In this document: one piece after another, positions 11,332 through 22,278 of the stretch
How positions within the stretch are numbered: position 1 is the first letter of the stretch
How the letters are laid out: each line of letters opens with the position of its first letter
NCBI RefSeq assembly: GCF_022201045.2
Contig: NC_068557.1
Span: 3,038,001-3,102,000, forward strand
DNA length: 64,000 bases
From: Citrus sinensis
Lineage: Eukaryota; Streptophyta; Magnoliopsida; Sapindales; Rutaceae
Reading direction: 5' to 3'
Notes under the pieces: generated by a model
The model's input: only the letters and a program-made list of their open reading frames with translations
Databases searched by the model: none
What the model was told of the DNA's origin: nothing
Position numbers and translations under genes: made by a program

Positions 11332-12401
11332 GTTAGCCATGGAAGTAATCTCTCATCTCCCCACCCCACCCCTCCATGCCAGTTATCACTCGGTAACAGC
11401 TGGAGTTCTGTTAATAGTTTTGTATCTATAAGCTATGCGAGCAGTGTTTTGGCGTTAGAAAAAGTGCAAATCTGCACCTGGACCCTTTGTATCCTTGAGA
11501 TATATATATATATTTTTAAATGTATCCTTGAGTTGTTAAAATTAAAACATTTTGATTTATGATTTGCTGAAATAAAACATCTTTTTCAGGTTTTTGATCA
11601 TCGATTTGCTTTCAGTTTCCGGTCCTTCCAATTATGTGATCAAGTAATACTACTTAATTAACTGTTGGTTTGCAAAAGCTTCTTGGGAGGGATTCCTTTC
11701 GCAGGCTTGTCGTGCATATCTCAACAGGCAGCTTCACTCATCAAAGCTCCACCCATTGCTGCCTAGCGGTGCCTGATCGATATGTGCAAATTTTCCGGTT
11801 TCTATAGCGGGGGAAAAGAAAAGAAAAAGTACTGGTCTTGAGTTTGTTACCATTGAAAGAGAACACTGATTCATTTTCATCGGCTGCTTTGTTAAGCAAA
11901 ATTATTGATTTAAAGAAAGTTTATTCAATATCTCGTACTCTTGTTCCTCTTCTGTTTAGTTTAAACTTGTGTTGATGCTGACCAATTGGTAAGGGAAATA
12001 TGAAACTAATGGATTTTGCCTGAAATCAAAGTTAAAGTAATCAAACAAATCTGTCTCAGACGAGAGGGGAGAGAATGAATCTTCAATAAGTGAGTAAAAT
12101 TCATTTTCAAGTAGATTGGTTAATGCTGAATCTTGCTCGCGTTAACGTCGAGAAAGCTCGATTGATCTCTGTACGAGAGATTTGATGCTACATAACCAAA
12201 GAATCAGCGGGGAATTGGGATTATACTATATAATGAAATTAATAGAAAACCAAAAATTGGAGGGAAGGGTAACAAAGACAAGATAAAATAAACAGGATTC
12301 TCCAATTACAAGATACAGATGCTCACAGCTTTTAACATTGATCTCATATCAATTAATTGGACACTAATTAACATCAACAGCATGAAAATTAAAAAACATT
12401 C
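11332..12401. other. Convergent 3' flanks of SIR and PSBTN
   Basis: This holds the 3' UTRs of the two converging genes. A CT-rich stretch and a short TA run follow the SIR stop within about 180 bp, and no exact poly(A) site can be assigned. No further gene is visible. Confidence 0.5.
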
Positions 12402-12737
12402 TCACTTGCGACAGATTCTAGCAGTAGGCATTGTGACACAAACAGGAGCATACTTCTTCTTAGCATCTGGGGTCCCTCGTTTGGGCTCCTCAGATTCAGC
12501 CATTGCAACTTTTGCAATGGAGCAAGCTGCTGCAGCTGCTGCTGCAAACACAAGCTCCCTTCTTCCGTTGCTGCTGCTCTCATCCTTGTTCTTGAATTCC
12601 ATGCTCACATTTTCAGCTTTTGATGATGCAGCCTTGGCCACAACGATGAGGCCTCCTCTCTTCGCTCTTGTTGCTGCTGGGTTTTTGGCCATGCTTGTGG
12701 GCAGTAATGAGGCTGCTGCCATGGTCATCGAAGCCAT
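12402..12737 (-). CDS. PSBTN: Photosystem II 5-kDa protein PsbTn, plastid lumen
   Basis: Single-exon gene for a 111-residue precursor of the nuclear-encoded PSII subunit PsbTn, a small extrinsic protein on the lumenal side of photosystem II. The start [20 protein letters not shown] matches the conserved family start. An in-frame ATG 42 bp upstream (12779) would add 14 residues and is less likely. The stromal transit region is followed by a lumen-targeting segment with a twin arginine ([15 protein letters not shown]) and a probable cleavage after AMA. The mature tail begins ESEEPKRGT, is about 31 residues long, and carries the conserved two-cysteine motif [11 protein letters not shown]. The reverse strand also has a long open frame, an artefact of the Ala-rich (GCN) composition. 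The gene converges with SIR. Confidence 0.93.
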   Translation of the reverse strand: MASMTMAAASLLPTSMAKNPAATRAKRGGLIVVAKAASSKAENVSMEFKNKDESSSNGRRELVFAAAAAAACSIAKVAMAESEEPKRGTPDAKKKYAPVCVTMPTARICRK

Positions 12738-12877
12738 GTTTGCTGCTGACTTTGTTGCAAGTGATTTCTCTGTTGACACAAAATGGGTGAATTGAGTTAA
12801 CTTTATTTGTTAGTATGTATGAAAAGTGCGTTGCATAGGATGAGGGTTCTTGTTACATACAAGTCCATCATCCAAAT

Positions 12878-12921
12878 CCTTATCCTAAGAAATGTTCGGA
12901 CAAATGGGTTTTTGCCACGTG
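12878..12921 (-). promoter_or_regulatory. Light-type promoter (G-box + I-box)
   Basis: About 140-185 bp upstream of the PSBTN start codon, reading on the minus strand, are ACACGTGGCA (G-box core at 12916-12921) and GATAAGG (I-box, 12878-12884), 31 bp apart. The G-box/I-box pair is the classical light-responsive unit of RbcS-type photosynthesis genes and fits the PSII role of the gene. Function here is inferred. Confidence 0.6.
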
Positions 12922-13214
12922 TTTCTTTCTCTTAGCTAGAATTTGTGGTTGTGGAGTTGAGAGCTATCAAATCCAAAATCATCTGCTTTCTGCAAGTGCC
13001 TCAAGAAAACTTTTGCTCGAATGGTTGCCAAATTTTGTGAATTCACCTTTTCGATAACTCGAGTGGCTTCATCTTAAATTCATAGACGCATAAACTTTTT
13101 TTTTAATTGATTAAGTATCATGTTATTGTATTATACAGAAATATTTATAATTATTATGATAACAGATCATTAATAGATTATTACACCGATATTTATAATC
13201 AGATATATATTTAA

Positions 13215-13445
13215 AATTTATTTTATTATATTTTTATTTTATAAAGTACATGCCCAGCTAAATACCCCTCATATGAGAGAGATGTGTCTACTCCACTCGT
13301 ATTTTGTAAGGAAAAAAAATGTTATAAGTAATATCCACACAATTATATTTAATTGAGAGAGTTTGAGTCTTTAGGAATTCGAACTATTGCCCTTATAGTC
13401 AAGCTTGACTTTAAGGACAATAGTTTACCACTGAACTACAAACTA
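13215..13445 (-). mobile_element. tRNA-derived SINE (copy 2)
   Basis: On the minus strand there is an A box TGTAGTTCAGTGG (13440-13428) and a B box AGTTCGAATTCC (13385-13374). The body carries ACGAGTGGAGTAGACAC, like the copy at 3223-3536 (TGAGTGGAGTGGACAG), and then GGGCATGTAC. It ends in A-rich DNA near 13215-13240. No target duplication could be defined because of the AT-rich flanks. Confidence 0.6.
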
Positions 13446-13510
13446 CTTAAATACTTTTAAAAAAAACTCTTGGTTCCGTGGCGGGTACATTTTTAATTTA
13501 TTTTTTAGAT

Positions 13511-13604
13511 CAACATGTAATTTACAATCACTCACATAAACAGTGTATGATGTGAGATTCACATCATGTGAGTGGTTGTAATTTACATTACATGTAACTT
13601 AAGG
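13511..13604. repeat. Palindromic short repeat, copy 3
   Basis: Arms TGTAATTTACAATCACTCAC (from 13516) and its near complement at 13566-13587 differ at two positions. The right end reads CATGTAACTTAAGG, as in the two copies at 5.2-5.5 kb. This third dispersed copy confirms a repeat family. Confidence 0.8.
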
Positions 13605-15715
13605 TTTGCCTCTATATATATATATATATACTTTTTTTTCTTTTGGTTCAATAGGAGACGTGGAATTTGAACTCTATTTACATAAGCAGTGAAAAAAAGT
13701 TAATATAATTTTTATTCTATCTCCTAATTAAATTATTTTAATTATAGCAAAAATTTTTAAGTTCGACATTTAATTGTGATCTTAAATCAACATCTGCTTT
13801 CTTACAACATATTAAACACAACTTATTTTGGAAAAAGAAAAATTATTTATAAAGTTTCTACAATGAATTTATATACTACATAAATTTTAACACACAAAAT
13901 GATGTAACACAAAAACGTCTTACTTAATTAAAAAATCGAATTTACACGTTAAAACAAATATTTATTTTATTCTTCGGAATATTGATTCATTAGATATTGA
14001 ATTTTATGATTCTGAGGTGCAATCTTTACTTTAAAACCCCTTTTTTTGGTTGGGGGGGGGGGGGGAGAAAAAAAAACAAAAAGGGAGAAAGAATATTTTC
14101 AATAATAAAAATTTGGCATTTTGGCGGAGTTAAACGGTGACGTTTCCGTATCGCCCCCTCCCCCACCAAAAAAATAAAAAGACAACAGAATCGGGTTTGG
14201 TTTAGTTCAGAGTTACAGAGTTCGGAGACTCATGGGCAGTCATCAGTCAGAAGTCAGAACTATTGTCTGGGTTACCCACTTACAGTCGGGTAATAAATTC
14301 AAATAATCGTGCGATGACAACAGCAATACGATAAAATCGGCGGGGAACACGCCGAGTACGAGAATTGTCCTATACGTTTGTACTGCTGCCTTCCGGTCTC
14401 AGTATCAAATCAATTATCAAAATCCAAGCGACCGAAAAAAAAAAAAGAAATGTTAACAAATAATTTATTGCTATTTGCGTAAATTATCTTTTAATACCCA
14501 ATCAATTTCATCCACTTGACATTCTGACATATGATAATAAGGGCAATATGCCCATATTTGTATCAAGAACAAATTCCTTAACGGCTAACTAGTTTTACAT
14601 ACCGAGTCATTCATGACATTACTATACCTTCTCTATTCATTGTGAGATGGTTATTTGTCAGTGGGGAACTAGCTTATGATATATTTGGGAGCCCCTCGGC
14701 CAAACGAGTATTTTACAGAAAGCCGGCAAGAAATTCTATCAGTAACCAACCGTTTTGATTCTTTGAAACAATTCAATAAATTTAGTAGTTTTTTAGAATG
14801 ACCCAATGACCATATGTATATTGAATCTATCCAACTTTTGACGTATAATGGTTGGCTATTCACGAACTAGCTATACCTACAGTTAATATCAACAATGCGG
14901 TATAATCTAACAATAAACCTAATCAATTAGAGAGTTACGACACTACAAACTGAAACCAACAAAATATTAAATTGAATCGTACCAGTTTCTAATGGGGATT
15001 GTTAATTGTATTAAATTGTGAGAGAATTCTATCCGTTTGTATAAAGAGAAGATATCTGATGTTTTCGTTTTAAATTATAAATTTATTTACTTTATAAATC
15101 CTTATTCACAAAATCAAATGTGGAAGTGGAAATAAGAGAAAATTTTGAATTCTAGAGACTTAAAATAGATTCTTCATGTCCATTGGGTCTTAATTATAGT
15201 TACTTAAAACTTTTGTACTTGCATTGGTTGGTCAAATTCTTCTATTATTGTTTTATAAAATTTAGATTCTGAACGCATTGAATATTGATTTGCAGGACAA
15301 GACAAGAACGTAAGCTCCATCATACAAGACAAATGTGTCCTTTACCTAAAATTATTTTTTAATTAACATTTTTTTATGAAACATTTCTTTTGTTGACTTG
15401 GGTAAGTTATTAATCAAACTTGTACACAGAATATTAATATTGTTAAAATAATTATTACAATTTGAGGTGGATTGTACTAGTAAAATTCTTTTGAAGGTTA
15501 CCTCCCCCCACTAGTTTATAAAACAAGTTATTTGGAATATAATATTGTATCTCTAACGGTAAAATTGGATGACTATGGTATTGGTAATTGTTGTTACTCA
15601 ATTCAATGTAGTGTAATAAACTTGAAAATTTTCAAATCAATTCGAACTTAACATTACTTTGTAACAATATTAATTGTTGATCAGATATAATTAACTGGAT
15701 TCAAGAAAGGTAACC
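13605..15715. other. Intergenic with G-run and GC-richer patch
   Basis: A (TA)n run lies at about 13613-13630 and a run of 14 G at 14052-14065. From about 14120 to 14440 the base composition is more balanced and ends in a 12-nt A run. This could be a retroposed non-coding transcript or a decayed first exon. It has no sustained open frame and no target duplication that I could see. The remainder is AT-rich without genes. Confidence 0.4.
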
Positions 15716-15965
15716 TAATGGCACCATATATTTTTTTTTTGGTTTTGACCACGAGGTATCATGGGGAGGGCCCCAATTGTGGGAGGTATCTTTAAGCCCG
15801 TACCACAATCCAGACTAGAAGTCCCCGCTCGAACCGAGAGGCCCAGGTTCTCCTAACAAAGGCGACTTGCCTGCGACTCGAACTGGGGAGTAAACCCGGT
15901 CAAGCCACTTAAGGGGACTCCATTGCCAGTGGAGACAACACTTTGTTGGTAATGGCACCATATAT
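15716..15965 (-). mobile_element. SINE with perfect 16-bp TSD
   Basis: A 218-bp insert (15732-15949) is bounded by the identical 16-bp sequence TAATGGCACCATATAT at 15716-15731 and 15950-15965. On the minus strand it has an A-box-like TGGCAATGGAGTCC, a B box AGTTCGAGTC (15884-15875) and a second GGTTCGAG, and it ends in a short A tail (T run at 15732-15740 on +). These are the hallmarks of target-primed SINE retroposition. The perfect duplication and low decay indicate a young insertion. Its body differs from that of the other two SINEs, so it is a separate family. Confidence 0.92.
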
Positions 15966-17293
15966 CATTGGTATTGATAAGTGTACGAGTAATGCAGTCT
16001 GCAATAAACACATTTTTATAAACTTACAATTTGGAAATGAAAATAAAAAGAGAATGGAAATTAAACATTAATTAGGTGATAACTCACTTTTATTTCAGCT
16101 AATATATGTAGAAATTGAATCCTCCAATGCGTTTTGTGAGGGAAAGATCTTCTTCTAAATATCTGAATGCGAATTTAACCTATTCTAAATTCAAACATAG
16201 AATTTTATAAATTTTTATATGTAACTATCAATAAATTTCTAGATAATCTCTAAGGTAGATTGCCAATTTCTCCTTACTGAAATCAATATATATTACTTAT
16301 CCTCTTACTGTTTTCATAATATCTAAAAACTCTCCTGACAACAAAATATTTAAATAAAAGGGTCATTTGTTTGACAATTTATCTTGGTAATATAAAATAT
16401 ATACTTATTATAAGAAAAATATTTTAAAAATAAAAAAAAAGTATGAGAAAAATATCTTATTATTAATTTTTTTCCACATCGTAATATATATTTCTTATTT
16501 GAGTGTTGAAAATTTTATTTTAATTTCTATTTATATGATTTATTTAATTTATAAATAAATATGAATAAAAGTATATTTAAATATAAATATAATATTATTA
16601 AATTATGTTGTTAAAAGAGTTATTGCTTACTAAGAAAATAAGAGTAAAGGTAAGTTGACAATCTCCAAAAATAAATACATGGTACGCATAAGACTATTTA
16701 TTGGTACTGGTGTGATAATAATAATACCTAACCAATGGTAATGTACTAATGCGAAATAATTGATTTTAATTTTTTAAGACCAAGCCCATTCTAATCTAAG
16801 CAAGATGTGGTCCTTTTTTGAAGTTTTAATATTGAGTGATTCAAAAAATGGTTGCATGTTCTCTGACTATTTTGGTATGGCATGCAAATGCAATGCCATG
16901 CAGGCAGCAAAGCCATAAATACTTGCAGCAAAAGCTTTTTAGGGTTTTGCAAACTTGTCTTCATTGAAAATGGTAAACACCAGAAGCCTTTCGTTGAGAT
17001 CGATGCAGAAGAATCACTTTGTTCATATAATAGACAACCAGTTAACTCCTCAAAGAAAGCTGAAGAGGAATGAGCCTCGTCAGTCACTCATTTTCTTTTC
17101 TTTTTTCCTCAACATGATATTAAATTATTAATGTAAAAATTTAAATCAATTTGCTTGTTAATCAAGTAGTCAATTATTCAGCAATTGGTAAATGAATAAT
17201 GAATGAATTGCGTAGCCTGCATGAGTACCTTTAACGGCACGGAGTAGTAGCTTTTAATTTTGTGTTAATTAATCATTCAATCTAATTTTATCA
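15966..17293. other. Intergenic with doubtful small gene
   Basis: Mostly AT-rich. The only candidate is the small frame at 16970-17131, described separately. No splice-linked exons were found. Confidence 0.45.
16881..17131 (+). other. Possible tiny gene with RY-motif promoter
   Basis: Two RY motifs CATGCA (16881-16886 and 16897-16902) precede a TATA-like CCATAAATA (about 16913). An ATG at 16970 then opens a 53-codon frame to 17131 (MVNTRSLSLRSMQKNHFVHI at the start, basic in the middle, hydrophobic at the end). RY motifs are typical of seed-expressed promoters bound by B3 factors. I do not recognise the protein, and another phase across the same DNA is also open for about 63 codons, so this may be chance. 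Confidence 0.2.
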
Positions 17294-17756
17294 TTTTCAA
17301 AAGGGATAATTTTGTCCTGCACCCAACTGTTTCAACATTTTTCACCACACACCCATATGTTTCGAAAATATTCACTCCACACCCAATTCCGTTAATTTGA
17401 CCGTTTATTCTAACGGTCAAAGGGTAAATTTGAAAATTCATATCCTAAATATTATTTGATGATGATAAATTAAATTTATTTGATAATTTAATTGATGAAA
17501 TTATTATTAATTACCTTTAAATAAATTTTTTTAATGTAAACATTAATTATTAAATTAATATTTTATCTCATGTTATTTTTCTCTAATTCAAGATAAGGGG
17601 TATTTTGGACATTTATTTAAATTTTAAATAGCTCCGTTAAACATAACGGTCAAATTAATAGAATTGGGTGTGGAGTGAGTATTTTCGAAACATATGGGTG
17701 TGTGGCGAAAAATGTTGAAACAGTTGGGGGCAGGACAAAATTAACCCTTTTCAAAA
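17294..17756. mobile_element. Mutator-type MITE with 9-bp TSD
   Basis: The element spans 17303-17747 (445 bp) between direct 9-bp copies of TTTTCAAAA (17294-17302 and 17748-17756). Terminal inverted repeats of about 110 bp begin GGGATAATTTTGTCCTGC and GGGTTAATTTTGTCCTGC. The interior is AT-rich with no coding capacity. Long TIRs plus a 9-bp duplication identify a non-autonomous Mutator-like element (MULE). Confidence 0.9.
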
Positions 17757-19106
17757 TGAGACATTAAAGTTGACACTGGTGGAGTCAGTCATCTCACACA
17801 GTATACACACAGTATTAATGCCAATAATTTGCCTTGTTGTTTGCGATGACAGTGACTCACCTTTTAAACCACTATTAACATTAAAAAAAAAAAAAGACAA
17901 TTAATTAGTCAATTTGATATTAAAGAAACTTAGAGAAACTGATAAAAAAAAATTTGCTTCATAGTTTGGATTGATCTTTTTGAATTGAAAGTTTTCTTTT
18001 GGTGCTAGTAATCTAGACCGGAGCAGGATTCAAACGCTATGTTTGTTGTGGAAAATTTTTTGCTGTAAAGGAAAAATATTAAGGTGAAAAGTAAAAATTG
18101 AGATAATCTCAACGAGACCGTCCAATAAAATCATGACATGTAAAGATAAACAAACAAACGAACTGAACTTGATTTAATAAATTATGTTTAATAATTAACT
18201 TTCATTAATTTACTTTAAAATTGTTTGAATCAATTAGTTTCAGTTTCGTTCGGGTTTTCTCGAATATAAATCAGAATTAAAAGAAAATAAAAGAATTCGT
18301 TGAACCAAACTGAACCGGTTCGGTTTTTATTAGATAGATATATACATTAATGGTTAACATATGCACAACATTTATCTCTCTCAAAAATTGGTCAATTTTA
18401 AAATAAATATACGTGGGGTAACTTTCTATTAGAAGAACGTGCAAATGACATTGTAAAGACCAATGTCTAGTAATATTATACTGGAAAATCAGGATGAGGA
18501 AAAAAAAAAGGGGAAAAAATTAAAGGCCATAGTTGCTGAAGTTTGAATTATTAGCTCCAAACATGGCAATTCTTGTGATGTTCATAATGATATATGAATT
18601 TGATTCTTTCATCTTCCCTAATTTGGCATCTTTCCTCTTACGCTCTCTAGTAAATAATAAAGCCAGAGGGGGGGAAAAAAATCATGCAGCTTGTACAACT
18701 CACCATTAATAATAATAATATTTAAAATAAATAAATAAATTATTCTCAGTTTCCCAAAAAAAAAAAAAAAAATTCAATTACACACAGACAGTCGATGAGA
18801 AACAACGCCACAACTGTTCACAAACACACAGCTTTGATTTGAAATCTCTGTTCCTTCCTCTTAACGAGGTTGCACGCCTCTCTTTACTCATATATATATA
18901 TATACACACACTGTTGCCCCATTGGTTCATTTTTGAAACTGCAATAAGCCAAACCCTTTCTTAGTTATGGTGTGTTTTGTTTAAACTTTTAAGAATCTAA
19001 ACTATCACTTTCTTTGTATGACTTTCTTTGTAACTAAATAAAACCAGAACCCTAACCTTAACCTAAATTTGTAGGTTGTGTTTGTTTAGTGCATTTGTAT
19101 TGGATC
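17757..19106. other. Intergenic and promoter side of coiled-coil gene
   Basis: AT-rich spacer. A (TA)n-(CA)n run at about 18891-18910 lies 200 bp before the next start codon and may include the TATA box of that gene. No other gene is seen. Confidence 0.45.
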
Positions 19107-21276
19107 ATGGAGAAAGTGCCAGTGACAAAAAGGAGGCCGAAATGGCAGTACCAACATGCACAACCAACCCCAAGGATCCTTCAGTTACCAAGCAGCAGCT
19201 GTAGCAGCAGGCCAAGAAAGAATTATCACAAGAGTAATATCAATAATGGGAAAGTGATGATGATGATGATGATGAGAAAAGTGAATAAGCTTGGGGTGTT
19301 GTTTGATGAAGAGAGGGAGTTTAGGAGAGGGAGAGTTGATGATCGTGTGGATGGCGTTGATGCCGAGGAAGTGGAGGAAGAGAAATGGAGGTTTCAAGCT
19401 GAGATGTTGAGAGCTGAGTGTAATCTTTTGAGGATTGAAAGAGAAGTTGCTGTTAAGAAAATGGAGAGGAGAAGAGTTCAAGTTGAAAGGCTTCTGAGAT
19501 CTGCTGTTCAGTCTCTTCTTTCTGTTAGTCCCTGTCTCTCTATCTCTATCTTTGCATGTCTTGAATGGTTTTATTTTTGGGTCTGTTTGTTTGCTGGGAA
19601 AATGCTGTTTTCATGTTTATTTGTTCCAGTTTAACAAGAGATCTTGAGTTCGAACTTTGCTCACATACAAAAATTAATGTAATTTTTATTCCATTTGCTT
19701 ATTGGATTATTTTAATTAAATTTGAAGTGTTGATTAATTTGTTTTGTAGGGAAGAAATAAGATTTGTGATGGGGAGAATGTGATCATGGTATTGGAAGAA
19801 GAGATTAAAAATTTGACAGAGAAGCTAGAGAAGTTGCAAAGAAGATCAGGAGTTAAGTATCTGGAAGTTAAAAGTAGTAGTAATTTTGATAGACAAGCAT
19901 GTCTTCTTCAAAGAAGGCTAGTTAAAGTTGGGGCAACATCAGACGAGACTTGTGTTAAGGAAATTAGAGAGATGGCAGAAGCAAGCTTGTCGGTTAATAA
20001 AACAAATTGTAGAGTTGATGATCCGAGCTTTGTTTCAAATGAAAATTGCCATGTAAGAACAAGTCTATTCTTCTTAATTTTGTTCCCCTTAATTGTTCAA
20101 GTAGTGCTTAATTTTGGTTTGGAAAAATTTTTGTGCAGATGGAGATCTTGAGAAGGAAAATGGAAGGACTGTCACAGGGGATTTTGTTAGAGAGAATAAA
20201 TGAGGAATATGGACCAATGTTGCTCTCTACAGCTAACACTTCTGCCTCGAGCTCTGCCTCCACTTCCAAGAGAACTGAAGCTCCTGATGTATCTTCATCA
20301 CCAAAACGACATCCTTATAAGGTAAAAGTCCTCGGTTAGTTTCTGTTGATTATGTTTATGCATCATTAATTCGATTTAGTAACTGCTGATGTTTGGAATT
20401 ATCACAGTGAATTAAGTTGAATCAATGTTTGATTGTTTAGTATGTTATCTAGTAGTTCTTTAGTTGCACTGATGCTTTGACACGTTAATTTCATCTGGCA
20501 TTCTCGAACTGAGGATGAATTTCTGACATCTAATGCTGGGAACAGGCTGCATATCATGAGGAAAAGCTATGTTCAGGAAAATGCAGGACTGTTATGAGGA
20601 GAATTGTTGAGCAAGTTCAAGTTGAAACAGAGCAATGGTCTCAAATGCAAGAGATGTTGGGGCAAGTGAGAGATGAGATGGAAGAATTGCAAGCTTCTTG
20701 TGATTTTTGGGAGGATCGCGCACTTGATTCAGATTATCAGATTCAATCTTTACTAACTGCAGTAAGTTTTTGGCTACCATTTCTTACATTTCTTCTATGT
20801 AGCACTTTCTACATTTCAGATAATATATCTGCAACTTCATTCATTAGGTACAAGAATGGAAACAGAAGGCTATCTCTTCCGAAACCAAGGCAAATGAGCT
20901 ACAAGCACAAGTGACCTTGCTTCGAAAGGAGATTGAATGGTTGAAGCAGGAACAAGCCACTGAGGCATCAAGGACCAAAGCTTCCCCTTCTCCTGCTGCA
21001 GATGCTCAAAATGAGACCGAGAAACGAGTACTGGTATGTCGTTTGAAGGAAAATCATTGCGCAAATGACAGCAACACCAAGCAGAGAGAGGACTTACTCA
21101 ATGGAAGAAGAAAAGCAAACATGTGTAGCAGCAGATTTGTGTCTCAAAAACGATCACCATTACGAGACATTGGTAACTTGTCATCACCATTAGTAAGGCA
21201 GAGCAGCAAAGCAGTTGTTTATCCATTGCATTCCAATGTGGATAAAAATTTTGGGAGGGAGAAAGTATGCAAATGA
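19107..21276 (+). CDS. Coiled-coil protein, 515 aa, unknown function
   Basis: Five exons with phase-0 GT-AG introns: 19107-19523, 19750-20052, 20139-20321, 20546-20761 and 20848-21276. The protein opens with a basic stretch (VPTKRRPKW-like, actual VPVTKRRPKWQY), has a run of six Met, and then has long heptad-rich helices at about residues 85-165 (MLRAECNLLRIEREV), 305-370 (IVEQVQVETEQWSQMQEMLG, FWEDRALDSDYQIQSLL) and 375-405. It ends in a basic tail with SPLRDIGNLSSP. It lacks membrane segments and catalytic motifs. The overall pattern resembles uncharacterised plant coiled-coil ('cytomatrix' or BRANCHLESS TRICHOME-like) proteins, but I cannot assign a name. The start follows an in-frame upstream region without an ATG. 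Splice sites were inferred from frame and consensus. Confidence 0.85.
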
Positions 21277-22256
21277 GTCTTCTTATTCTATCAATATGTT
21301 TGCTTATTGTAAAACTTCTTTGCTAAAGAGCTATAGCTTATTGAAGTTTTTCAGCCATTTGTTTCTGGGTCTGTTTTATCTTATGAGCAGAGAGTGCATG
21401 AGTTGATATGATATTATATGTTCAGGTATCACAATGATCAATTTTCATTAACATTGAAAAATCTTTAAAATAAGTATTTAAATGTATTTTGGGATAAACC
21501 AACTCTCAGCATCATTTAATTTTCTTTTCTAAAAAATTTCTAACCGCAGAATTCAAAATAAATGTAAAAGATGTTCTATTGTATGGACAGCAGCTTTAAA
21601 TTTGCATTCCAATTTAGATACTGCTACAAATGTGCCAGCAGTAAATATAGAAAGGGTAGCCCATACGATCACAAGCATGGGAGTAATTAATGGAGAATAC
21701 AGTGACCATAGATAGGAGTTCTGTGAGATATTCAATTTTCACTCGCAAGCTGTATTTACTAAGATAAAACCTCAGTTCATGAAGAATCTAGACCATAGAA
21801 CTAATTCAATAGTGTATATATATACACACATTTTTTTACAATAGGTGATTCTTCATTTTAATAAAATAATGATCGAATTAAATGACAAAAAAGAGTAAAT
21901 AAGACACTCTCATACAATATGTTTTGTTTTATAGTGAGGTCGTATTTTTTTTTATCTTTTAACTTGATTTTCATTTTATAAGAAGAGATATCCTTCGTAA
22001 AATCATATATACAAATTGAGATTTAGTATTAAACTAAATTTTTACTGAGCATTGAATCAAAAGTTAGGTATATTTTATACACATGAATTGAGATTCAGTG
22101 CCTTAATTATGTTATGCACATGTCTTGTCTAACTTTTCATTCAATTCTTGTAAATCTACATACATACATACATGCTTAAATACATGTATGTAAAAGACAA
22201 TTTAATTAAAAAAAGAAAATAAAAGACAATTAAAAAAAAAGGAAAAAGAAAGCATA
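21277..22256. other. 3' flank and spacer
   Basis: 3' UTR of the coiled-coil gene followed by AT-rich spacer. A (CATA)n tract lies at about 22158-22173. No gene is seen. Confidence 0.5.
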
Positions 22257-22278
22257 TGGGCCATGATGGACTTGGGCC
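22257..22278 (+). promoter_or_regulatory. Paired site II (TGGGCC) elements
   Basis: TGGGCC occurs at 22257-22262 and 22273-22278, shortly before a probable leader at about 22340-22427. Paired TGGGCC/T 'site II' motifs, bound by TCP factors, are typical of plant nuclear genes for mitochondrial respiratory proteins and ribosomal proteins. This agrees with the predicted mitochondrial role of the downstream gene. Confidence 0.6.

Noticed and set aside
12319-12795. 158-codon plus-strand frame over PSBTN
   Set aside because: It is the complement of the Ala-rich PsbTn precursor; its hydrophobic composition is an artefact and no family matches.
16791-17087. 98-codon minus-strand frame
   Set aside because: No recognisable domain, and it overlaps promoter-like motifs on the other strand.
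19185-19481. 98-codon minus-strand frame with a His run
   Set aside because: Reverse complement of the ATG-repeat and purine-rich exon 1 of the coiled-coil gene.
19618-19740. SINE remnant in intron 1 of the coiled-coil gene
   Set aside because: A B-box-like GAGTTCGAACTTTGC is present but there is no A box or defined end; similarity is too short.
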